Source: Burkholderia cepacia
GTDB lineage: Bacteria; Pseudomonadota; Gammaproteobacteria; Burkholderiales; Burkholderiaceae
Length of the DNA stretch: 64,000 bases
Assembly (NCBI RefSeq): GCF_029962485.1
Contig: NZ_CP073638.1
Coordinates: forward strand, 372,001 to 436,000
Reading direction: 5' to 3'
In this document: positions 9,171-15,147 of the stretch, piece by piece
Layout of the letters: every line of letters starts with the position of its first letter
Numbering within the stretch: the first letter of the stretch is position 1
Program-made: the position numbers and the translations under genes
Notes under the pieces: generated by a model
The model's input: the letters and a program-made list of their open reading frames with translations, nothing else
The model's database searches: none
Told to the model about the DNA's origin: nothing

Positions 9171-10625
9171 TCAGCGCGAACCGGCCCGCGCAGCGCCGGC
9201 CGGTCGGCCGCCGGCGCCGCTCGACCATAGCGGCAGCCACAGCGTCGTGACGAAGCTCGCCGCATGCAGTGCACACAGCAGGCCGAATGCCCACGCATAC
9301 GCGACAGCCTGCGAGCCGCCGGCCGACACCGATTCGGCATGCAGCCGCCATGCGAGGAACAGCGTGCACATCGTCGTGAACGTCGGTCCGCCGAGGCGCT
9401 GCACGATATTGAGTGATGTCGTCGCCATCGGCAGGTTGCGGCGTTCCACTGACGCATACGCGGCGGTGATCGACGGCGCGCCGATCGCGCTCTGGCCCAT
9501 GCCGCGCAGGAAAAGCGCCGGTACGAGCACAACCGGGTCGAAGCCGGTCAGCGCGAGGAACACGAACGGCAGCGTCGCGACGAGCGCGAGCAACGCGCCG
9601 GCCGCGGCCAGCCGACGCACGCCGAACCGGCTCGTCAGCGCGCCCATCGACGGATAGGTGACGAGCATGCCGAGCCCGAGCGGCGCGAGCAGCCAGCCCA
9701 TCTCGCCCGGCGAACGCCCGCACGCCTGGATCAGGAACACGGGGATCAGCATCTGACCCGCATACATCGCGCCGTTCGACAGGAACTGCGTGCCGGCCGC
9801 CGCGCCGAACACGCGCGAGCGAAACAGCGCGAGATCGATCAGCGCATGTTCGCCCTTGCGTCGCTCGAAGCGCAGGAACGCGGCGAGCAGCAACGCCGAG
9901 CATGCGACCGCGGCGATGCCGAATGCCGAGCCGATTCGTTCGGCGCCGTACAGGAACAGCACGAGGGCGGGCGACAGCAGCGCGAGGCCGACCCAGTCGA
10001 GTTCACGGCGTTGCGCGTCGTCGCGGTCGCCGGGCAGGAAGCGCGCGGCCAGCGCGAGGGCGAGCGCGCCGACGGGCAGGTTCACGAGAAACAGCCAGCG
10101 CCACGACGCATGCTGCAGGATCGCGCCGGCGACCACCGGGCCGAGGATCGGCGCGAGCAGCACGGGCACCGCCGCGTAGCCGATCACGCGCGCCATCTGC
10201 TGGCCGGCGACACGCGCGATCATCATCTGCGCCATTGGCGCGAGCAGCCCGCCGCTCACGCCTTGCAGCACGCGGAACGCGATCAGCGACGGCGCGGACC
10301 ACGCGAGCCCGCACAGTGCCGACGTGAGCGTGAACGCCGAGAAACACCACAGATACAGTGCTTTCGCGCCGATGCGGTCAACCAGCCAGCCATTCAGGGG
10401 CAGCACCAGCGTGAGCGCGAGCAGGTAGCCGCTCGTCACCCACTGGATCGTCGACAGGCTGGTGTGCAGGTCGGACGCGAGGCTCGACAGCGATACGTTG
10501 ACGATCGTCGCGTCGAGTTGCGACAGCAGCGAGCCGAGCGTCGCGACCGCGCTGACCTTCCAGATCGACGGATCGAGACGGCCGGTTGCCGGACCCGGCG
10601 TCGGCTGCGTGTGTTTTTCGCTCAC
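9171..10625 (-). CDS. DHA2-family MFS multidrug exporter
   Basis: A 484-residue major-facilitator transporter of the EmrB/QacA (DHA2) type, a proton-driven drug exporter in the inner membrane. It shows the DHA2 N-terminal pattern LLSQLDATIVNVSLSSLA, the motif-A region GWLVDRIGAKALY, and motif C near GYAAVPVLLAPILGPVVAGAIL. Hydrophobicity fits about 13-14 helices. The start is GTG at 10625. It overlaps the upstream hydrolase stop (GTGA), so translation is probably coupled. With the MarR gene it forms a three-gene operon; MarR regulators often repress such exporters. Confidence 0.92.
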   Translation of the reverse strand: MSEKHTQPTPGPATGRLDPSIWKVSAVATLGSLLSQLDATIVNVSLSSLASDLHTSLSTIQWVTSGYLLALTLVLPLNGWLVDRIGAKALYLWCFSAFTLTSALCGLAWSAPSLIAFRVLQGVSGGLLAPMAQMMIARVAGQQMARVIGYAAVPVLLAPILGPVVAGAILQHASWRWLFLVNLPVGALALALAARFLPGDRDDAQRRELDWVGLALLSPALVLFLYGAERIGSAFGIAAVACSALLLAAFLRFERRKGEHALIDLALFRSRVFGAAAGTQFLSNGAMYAGQMLIPVFLIQACGRSPGEMGWLLAPLGLGMLVTYPSMGALTSRFGVRRLAAAGALLALVATLPFVFLALTGFDPVVLVPALFLRGMGQSAIGAPSITAAYASVERRNLPMATTSLNIVQRLGGPTFTTMCTLFLAWRLHAESVSAGGSQAVAYAWAFGLLCALHAASFVTTLWLPLWSSGAGGRPAGAARAGSR

Positions 10626-11185
10626 GCGCCGCGCTGGTCGAGCAGCGCGACGATGTCCTGCGTCGTGCCGGTCTCGCCGAGGCGCGGGAACAGGCGCTCG
10701 ATGCTGTTCGCGTGCGCGTCCGCGTTGAGGTCGGTCATCGCGTCGACGGCGAGCGTCACGTTGTAGCCGAGTTCATGGGCCTGCCGTGCGGTCGATTCGA
10801 CGCCGATGCTCGTCGAGACGCCGGTCAGCACGATCTGCGTGACGCCGGCCGCCTTCAGGTGCGCGTCGAGATCGGTGCCGGTAAATGCGCCCCAGGTCTT
10901 TTTCGTCACGACATGGTCATTCGGTTGGCGGTCCAGTTCGGGCACGAGTTCGGCCCAGTCGGCCGGCAGCGCGTCCAGGCGTACTTGTTGCTGCGTGCGG
11001 CCCGGCGCACCACCGGCGACGTTGACGAGCACGACCGGCAGGCCGCGGCTGCGGAATGCGTCGAGCAGCGTGCGGGCGTGCGCGATCACCGGCGCGACCG
11101 GGTGCGCGGTGGGGAGGGCGACGATGCCTTTCTGCAGGTCGATGACGACGAGTGCCGTGTTCGTGTCGAGACGGGTTGCGCTCAT
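10622..11185 (-). CDS. Isochorismatase-like hydrolase with Gly at the Cys site
   Basis: A 187-residue isochorismatase-superfamily protein. The Asp of the triad is D16 (LVVIDLQ) and the Lys is K95 (TKKTWGAF). The usual nucleophile Cys in GVxTxxCVESTAR is replaced by Gly128 (GVSTSIGVESTAR), confirmed from codon GGC. True isochorismatases such as EntB and PhzD also have Gly here, whereas amidase-type members need Cys. The protein could be an isochorismatase-like vinyl-ether hydrolase or a binding protein, and unlikely a Cys-dependent amidase. It sits between MarR and a DHA2 exporter, overlapping the exporter start by 4 bp. GGAG lies upstream of its ATG. Confidence 0.88.
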   Translation of the reverse strand: MSATRLDTNTALVVIDLQKGIVALPTAHPVAPVIAHARTLLDAFRSRGLPVVLVNVAGGAPGRTQQQVRLDALPADWAELVPELDRQPNDHVVTKKTWGAFTGTDLDAHLKAAGVTQIVLTGVSTSIGVESTARQAHELGYNVTLAVDAMTDLNADAHANSIERLFPRLGETGTTQDIVALLDQRGA

Positions 11186-11252
11186 GATGGGGCTCCGTGA
11201 AAAGGGCAGGGAAAGCCGGGCGCGCGGATGCCGCGTGGCGCGCCGGCCGGAT

Positions 11253-11696
11253 TCATTGGTCGCCGATGCGGCGGATCAGCGGGATCGCCGCGGCGAGCGT
11301 GCGGATTTCTTCGGGATCGAGCTTTTCGATCGCGGCACCGAGCCACTGGTGCTTCGCGATATGGCGCTTGCGACGCGCGTCGAGGCCGACCGCGGTCAGC
11401 TGGAACAGGATCTGGCGGCCGTCGGTCGGATGCGGTTCGCGCTCGACGAGCCCGTCTTCCTCGAGGCTCGCGAGAATCGCCTTCATCGACTGCGGCTTCA
11501 TCGCTTCGGCGCGTGCGAGGTCGGCGGTCGTCATCGGCCCTTGCTGCTCGAGCCGCGCAAGCGCGCTGGTCTGCGACATGCCGAGCCCTTCGGATTCGAT
11601 CTCGGAGCGCAGCCGGCGGATCAACTGGCCGACTGCGAGGGTCAGGTCGGCGGCGACGGTGTCGGCGGAAACGCCGGTTTTGCGTGGCGGGTTCAT
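11253..11696 (-). CDS. MarR family repressor of the hydrolase-exporter operon
   Basis: A 147-residue MarR protein with a winged helix around residues 50-115 (MTTADLARAEAMKPQSMKAILASLEEDGLVEREPHPTDGR in family form). The promoter elements place transcription start about 1-2 nt before the ATG at 11696, so the message would be nearly leaderless, which fits the lack of a ribosome site. The in-frame ATG at 11708 would lie inside the -10 box and is unlikely. A strong operator overlaps the -35 box. Downstream genes are the isochorismatase-like hydrolase (67-bp gap) and DHA2 exporter. The inducer is probably an aromatic or drug-like molecule (inference). Confidence 0.9.
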   Translation of the reverse strand: MNPPRKTGVSADTVAADLTLAVGQLIRRLRSEIESEGLGMSQTSALARLEQQGPMTTADLARAEAMKPQSMKAILASLEEDGLVEREPHPTDGRQILFQLTAVGLDARRKRHIAKHQWLGAAIEKLDPEEIRTLAAAIPLIRRIGDQ

Positions 11697-11703
11697 GCGG
11701 CGG

Positions 11704-11741
11704 ATCATAGGATACGACAGTTTAACTTGCAAGTTTAACTG
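11704..11741 (-). promoter_or_regulatory. MarR promoter with overlapping 24-bp operator palindrome
   Basis: An imperfect 24-bp palindrome spans 11718-11741; its core AACTTGCAAGTT (11724-11735) is perfect and only one outer pair mismatches. On the minus strand the -35 box TTGCAA (11727-11732) and -10 box TATGAT (11704-11709) are 17 bp apart. The operator therefore covers the -35 box, as expected for an autorepressor. Confidence 0.75.
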
Positions 11742-11781
11742 TGTAATTTTCCGCCGGATCGTAGTGTGGCCCGGCCTGCGA

Positions 11782-12015
11782 TTACGCGCAGCGCGGGGCG
11801 ACCGGGACGACTTCGCTGTTTTTCGGGGTCGCGTTCTCGTGCAGCAGGTCGCCGAGGTATTGCGCGAGTTCGTCCGCGGCGAGCGCGGACGGAATCTGCA
11901 GGTTGGCCGGGCGCCGCTTGCCTTCGACACCGAGATCGAACACGGCCCAGCGGCCGTTCGCGCGTACGACGGCGAGCAGCCTTCCGAAGGCGTTGAAGCG
12001 GTATTCGTCCTGCAT
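11782..12015 (-). CDS. Small conserved protein (DUF7661-like)
   Basis: A 77-residue soluble protein with no membrane segment or signal peptide. It contains FNAFGRLLAVVRANGRWAVFDLGVEGKRR followed by IPSALAADELAQYLGDLLHENA, which resembles a small uncharacterised proteobacterial family (I recall it as DUF7661). The ATG at 12015 has AGGAG 8 nt upstream. Codon use is typical for the region. It ends 40 bp before the MarR operator and reads in the same direction, but the MarR promoter lies between, so it may be a separate unit. Function unknown. Confidence 0.65.
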   Translation of the reverse strand: MQDEYRFNAFGRLLAVVRANGRWAVFDLGVEGKRRPANLQIPSALAADELAQYLGDLLHENATPKNSEVVPVAPRCA

Positions 12016-12058
12016 GGCATCGCTCCTGTCGGGGGAAGTGCCGTCTGCCTGCGCGTGC

Positions 12059-13141
12059 TTACTGGATCGAGCAGGACAGCCAGCGGTGGATCTTGAGCGC
12101 GTCGCTCGATACGCCCGCACGCGTCGGCGCGCCGAGCAGCACGACCGTTTCGCGGCGGCCCTTCACGCGCATGCGCATCACGACGCCATGCCCCGATTCG
12201 TTGATGAAGCCGGTTTTCTGCAACCGGATCGGCAGGCGGCGATAGCGCGCGAGCGGGTCGGAATTCACGTACACGAGTTCGCCGTCGCCCGGGCGCACGG
12301 TGGTCGACGTGTCCGTCGAGAAATAGCGGATCAGCGGATCTTGCGCCGCCGCGTCGACGAGCTTCGCGAGGTCCTCGGCCGTCGACACGTTGTGCGGCGA
12401 CAGGCCGGTCGGCTCGCGGAAGTGCGTTTGGCGCATGCCGAGCCGACGCGCTTCGCGGTTCATCGCCTTGACGAACGCGGCGCGCCCGCCTGGATAGTCG
12501 CGGCTCAGCGCGGCGGCCGCGCGGTTCTCCGACGACATCAGCGCGATATGGAACATCTCGCGGCGCGACAGCTCCGAGCCGACCTGCAGGCGCGAACCGG
12601 TGAACTTGATCGTGTCGCGGTCGTGCGCGGTGACGCGCAGCACGCCGTTCAGCGGACGGTCGGCATCACGCGCGACGACGGCCGTCATCAGCTTCGAGAT
12701 CGACGCGATCGGCCGGACCGTGCGTGCATTGCGAGCCAGCAGCGGCGTGCCGGAATCGACGTCGAGCACGTAGGCCGCGCGTGAATGCAGGGAATTGACT
12801 GCACGCGGCGTGTAGCCGCAACTGGCGAGCAGCTTCGGTTTCGCGGCCGGGCGCGGGCGCACGGCGGTCGTGCGCTTCGCGCGCCGCTGCTGCGGCGCGG
12901 GTACGGCGTGACGTTTGACGGGCGGATGCTTCACGCGCGGGCGGCGATGCTTGACGGCCTTTTTCTTGCGATGGGGCTTTTTCTTGACGGCTTTCGTGTG
13001 TGCGTGCGGCTGGGCCTGCACGGTGCGATGCGGCTGCACGCGTTGCGCGGAAGCATTCGCGGCAAACGCAAGCAGCAGGAACGAGAGGGCGAGGATCAGG
13101 GTGGTCCGGGCGCGAGGCACGCGCGCGATGAGGCCGGTCAA
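12059..13141 (-). CDS. D-Ala-D-Ala endopeptidase, PBP7-like serine hydrolase
   Basis: A 360-residue periplasmic peptidoglycan hydrolase of the low-molecular-weight PBP7/PbpG family. It has a signal peptide (residues 1-32, cleavage near ASA-Q). A highly basic Lys/Arg/His-rich linker spans about residues 45-104, then the catalytic domain. The three penicillin-binding motifs are complete: S147-I-S-K150, S204-E-N206 and K309-T-G311. The family cleaves D-Ala-meso-DAP cross-links. The basic linker is longer than in E. coli PbpG and may bind cell-wall or outer-envelope polyanions. A sigma70-like promoter lies upstream. Confidence 0.9.
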   Translation of the reverse strand: MTGLIARVPRARTTLILALSFLLLAFAANASAQRVQPHRTVQAQPHAHTKAVKKKPHRKKKAVKHRRPRVKHPPVKRHAVPAPQQRRAKRTTAVRPRPAAKPKLLASCGYTPRAVNSLHSRAAYVLDVDSGTPLLARNARTVRPIASISKLMTAVVARDADRPLNGVLRVTAHDRDTIKFTGSRLQVGSELSRREMFHIALMSSENRAAAALSRDYPGGRAAFVKAMNREARRLGMRQTHFREPTGLSPHNVSTAEDLAKLVDAAAQDPLIRYFSTDTSTTVRPGDGELVYVNSDPLARYRRLPIRLQKTGFINESGHGVVMRMRVKGRRETVVLLGAPTRAGVSSDALKIHRWLSCSIQ

Positions 13142-13208
13142 GCGAAAGTCTCCTTTTCACGCGCAATGCGACTGCGCGGAATACATGGGCGGTCAGCGGG
13201 TGCGGGAA

Positions 13209-13238
13209 ATTATACGGTCGATCGCGTGGCGATGACGA
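13209..13238 (-). promoter_or_regulatory. Sigma70-like promoter of the PBP7-like gene
   Basis: On the minus strand, a perfect -10 box TATAAT (13209-13214) and a -35-like TCGTCA (13233-13238) are separated by 18 bp. This gives a leader of roughly 60 nt before the start at 13141. Confidence 0.55.
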
Positions 13239-13606
13239 TGGGATGAGTCGCAATGACGCGTGATGCGCGCGGATTCGGCGCGTTTTCGCACTGCCTGTCG
13301 GCGGTGCGCGTGTGCTGAAGTCCGGGCCGGCGTGCCGTTCAGCGCGGCCAGTTCCGCCGTGACACGACCGCGAAACTGATCGCGATCGAACCTGTCACGG
13401 CGCGCGGCGGCGGAGCTTCGATCGCATCGCCGAAGCGGAAACGGCGGCTGCGTCCGTCGGCGCGTTCGGCACGACGTTTCGGTGTACGCACATCGGGTGT
13501 GGCTGCGTGCTGGGTTGCGTCCGCGTTATCGCATGACGGCTCGACCACATGATCAACGGTTTGATCGAAAGACATGACAGTGAATTCCGGGAAGGGCATG
13601 TCCGTA

Positions 13607-13636
13607 TTGAACGCCACCCCATTCGATCAGTAAAAT
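13607..13636 (+). promoter_or_regulatory. Candidate promoter of LysR gene
   Basis: TTGAAC (13607-13612) and TAAAAT (13631-13636) are spaced by 18 bp, 33 bp upstream of the start codon. An 8-bp palindrome TCGATCGA at 13644-13651 lies at the expected transcript start and could be an autoregulatory site. Confidence 0.4.
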
Positions 13637-13668
13637 GAATATTTCGATCGATACGATTCCTTCCAAGA

Positions 13669-14544
13669 ATGGAACTGAAACTGCTTCGCACGTTCCTGAC
13701 GGTCACCGAGCTGTGCCATTTCAGCCGCGCGGCCGATGCGCTGCACATGAGCCAGCCGGCGCTGAGCAAGCAGATCGGCGCGCTCGAGGCGAGCCTCGGC
13801 GGCAAGCTGTTCGAGCGCGGCCGGCACGGCGCGGAACTCACACCGTTCGGCGAACGCTTCCTGCCCGATGCGCAGGCGCTCGTGCGCGACGCCGACGAGA
13901 TCCTCACGCGTGCACGGGAAGCGACCAGCGGGCAGCGCGGGCATTTGCGGCTCGGTATCTGCCTGTCCGTGCTGACGCTCGTACCGAAACTCATCGCCGA
14001 GTTCCGGCGCCGCAATCCGGGGATTGCGGTCACGCTGAGCGACCTGTCGTCGTCCGAGCAGACGCGCCGGTTGCGCGCGGGCAAGCTCGACGCGGGTTTC
14101 CTGCGTCTGCCTTCCGATGAAGGATTGTCGTCGTTCAAGGTGATCGACGAAGCGCTCGCGCTCGCGGTGCCGCCGCATCTCGGCTTCAAGCGCGTGCCGG
14201 CCGACCTCGACGTGCTCAACGAAATCGGCTTCATCGCGCTGCAGCGCGCGCGCGGCGCGGGGCTCGCCGCGCAGATCGACCGGTGGTGCATCGAGCGGCG
14301 CTTCGTGCCGCACGTGACGCAGCAGGCGGAGGATGTGCAATCGGTGCTGACCTCCGTCGCGGCTGGCGTCGGCGTCGCGTTCATCCCGTCGAGCGCGCGG
14401 TTTCTGCTGCGCGATGCGACGGTGCTGCCGCTCGACGGTCGCGACGCAAAGTGGCGCGTGGGGCTCGCGTGGCTGTCCGATCGCGACGATCCCGTCACGA
14501 AGCATTTCGTGTCGTTCATGCGCACCGCGCTCAAGGGCGCGTGA
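13669..14544 (+). CDS. LysR family transcription regulator
   Basis: A 291-residue LysR protein with helix-turn-helix at about 15-60 (FSRAADALHMSQPALSKQIGALE) and a ligand domain at 90-288. The sequence around VTLSDLSSSEQTRRLRAGKLDAGFLRLP resembles the BenM/CatM-like branch that senses aromatic acids, but no catabolic gene lies beside it. It diverges from the PBP7-like gene, with no obvious functional link. The target is unknown. Confidence 0.88.
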   Translation: MELKLLRTFLTVTELCHFSRAADALHMSQPALSKQIGALEASLGGKLFERGRHGAELTPFGERFLPDAQALVRDADEILTRAREATSGQRGHLRLGICLSVLTLVPKLIAEFRRRNPGIAVTLSDLSSSEQTRRLRAGKLDAGFLRLPSDEGLSSFKVIDEALALAVPPHLGFKRVPADLDVLNEIGFIALQRARGAGLAAQIDRWCIERRFVPHVTQQAEDVQSVLTSVAAGVGVAFIPSSARFLLRDATVLPLDGRDAKWRVGLAWLSDRDDPVTKHFVSFMRTALKGA

Positions 14545-14578
14545 CGCGGCGTATAGTGTCCGCGATTGCCTTTCCTGA

Positions 14579-14899
14579 ATGAATGCCGGCCCGGCGCCGG
14601 CCGACGAACCCGAACCGATGACTTCAGAATCCGACGACTCCCCGCTCGATCCCGCACTCGTTGCGACGCTCGCGACCCTGAACGAGGCCGCGAACGATCC
14701 GGCCGGCAAGACGTGGTCGCTACCGAAGATCGCGAAGCGCACGCAACTGCCGATGAGTACGCTACGCCGCGTCTTGACGCAGCTCGACGCCGCGGGCCTG
14801 AGCGTGACGACGCTGAACGAAGACGGTACCGGCAGCGCAGCGCTGACCGACGAAGGGCGCGCCGTGTGCGCACAATTGTTCGGCGCGAACGATGCTTGA
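14579..14899 (+). CDS. Small winged-helix DNA-binding protein
   Basis: A 106-residue protein whose central part (KTWSLPKIAKRTQLPMSTLRRVLTQLDAAGL) reads as a MarR/IclR-like winged helix, with a wing at TTLNEDGTGSAALTDEGR. No effector domain is present. Two starts are possible: ATG at 14579 or ATG at 14618 (MTSESDD); neither has a strong ribosome site. It follows the LysR gene by 34 bp and may be co-transcribed. It ends at a clear stem-loop. It might act as an accessory regulator; the target is not visible. Confidence 0.75.
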   Translation: MNAGPAPADEPEPMTSESDDSPLDPALVATLATLNEAANDPAGKTWSLPKIAKRTQLPMSTLRRVLTQLDAAGLSVTTLNEDGTGSAALTDEGRAVCAQLFGANDA

Positions 14900-14909
14900 T
14901 GAATGAAAG

Positions 14910-14929
14910 CGGGCCGCTGATGCGGCCCG
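14910..14929 (+). terminator. Stem-loop after the winged-helix gene
   Basis: An 8-bp perfect GC stem (CGGGCCGC / GCGGCCCG) with a TGAT tetraloop starts 10 bp after the stop codon. There is no long T tract. Position and stability suggest a terminator. Confidence 0.6.
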
Positions 14930-15078
14930 TCGTGTCGTGGCTCGGTGCATGCATCGCGCCGTGTCGTTGCTGACGAGTGGATGGGCGGCACACGCTTCGA
15001 AGGGTGCGAGGAGCGTGCTCGCGGCGGCGAGCGGAAGGATTCTCTGCATCACGTTATCCGTAGCGTGTCGAGAGCGCG

Positions 15079-15104
15079 CCGGCCCGCACTATGGCGCGGG
15101 CCGG
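15079..15104 (-). terminator. Stem-loop downstream of mgtA
   Basis: A 9-bp stem (CCGGCCCGC / GCGGGCCGG) with an 8-nt loop lies about 45 nt beyond the mgtA stop. It lacks a T tract on the minus strand, so it is a moderate candidate. Confidence 0.4.
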
Positions 15105-15147
15105 CCCGTCGTCCTCCGGACGGAATCAGTACGGATTCAGGACGGGT

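Larger units (their letters stand above)
13142..13668. other. 527-bp divergent intergenic region
   Basis: This contains the PBP7-like promoter on one side and a candidate LysR promoter on the other. A GTG-initiated minus-strand frame of 92 codons (13339-13617, ending NWPR) runs through it, but it lacks a ribosome site, matches no family I know and would begin inside the LysR promoter. Nothing else is recognised. Confidence 0.5.

Noticed and set aside
13339..13617. 92-codon minus-strand frame upstream of the LysR gene
   Set aside because: GTG start without ribosome site, begins inside the LysR promoter and matches no family. Kept only as a note.
14762..15052. 96-codon minus-strand frame with a signal-peptide-like start
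   Set aside because: It runs antisense through the terminator and into the winged-helix gene, and becomes Arg-rich. The signal-like start alone is not enough.
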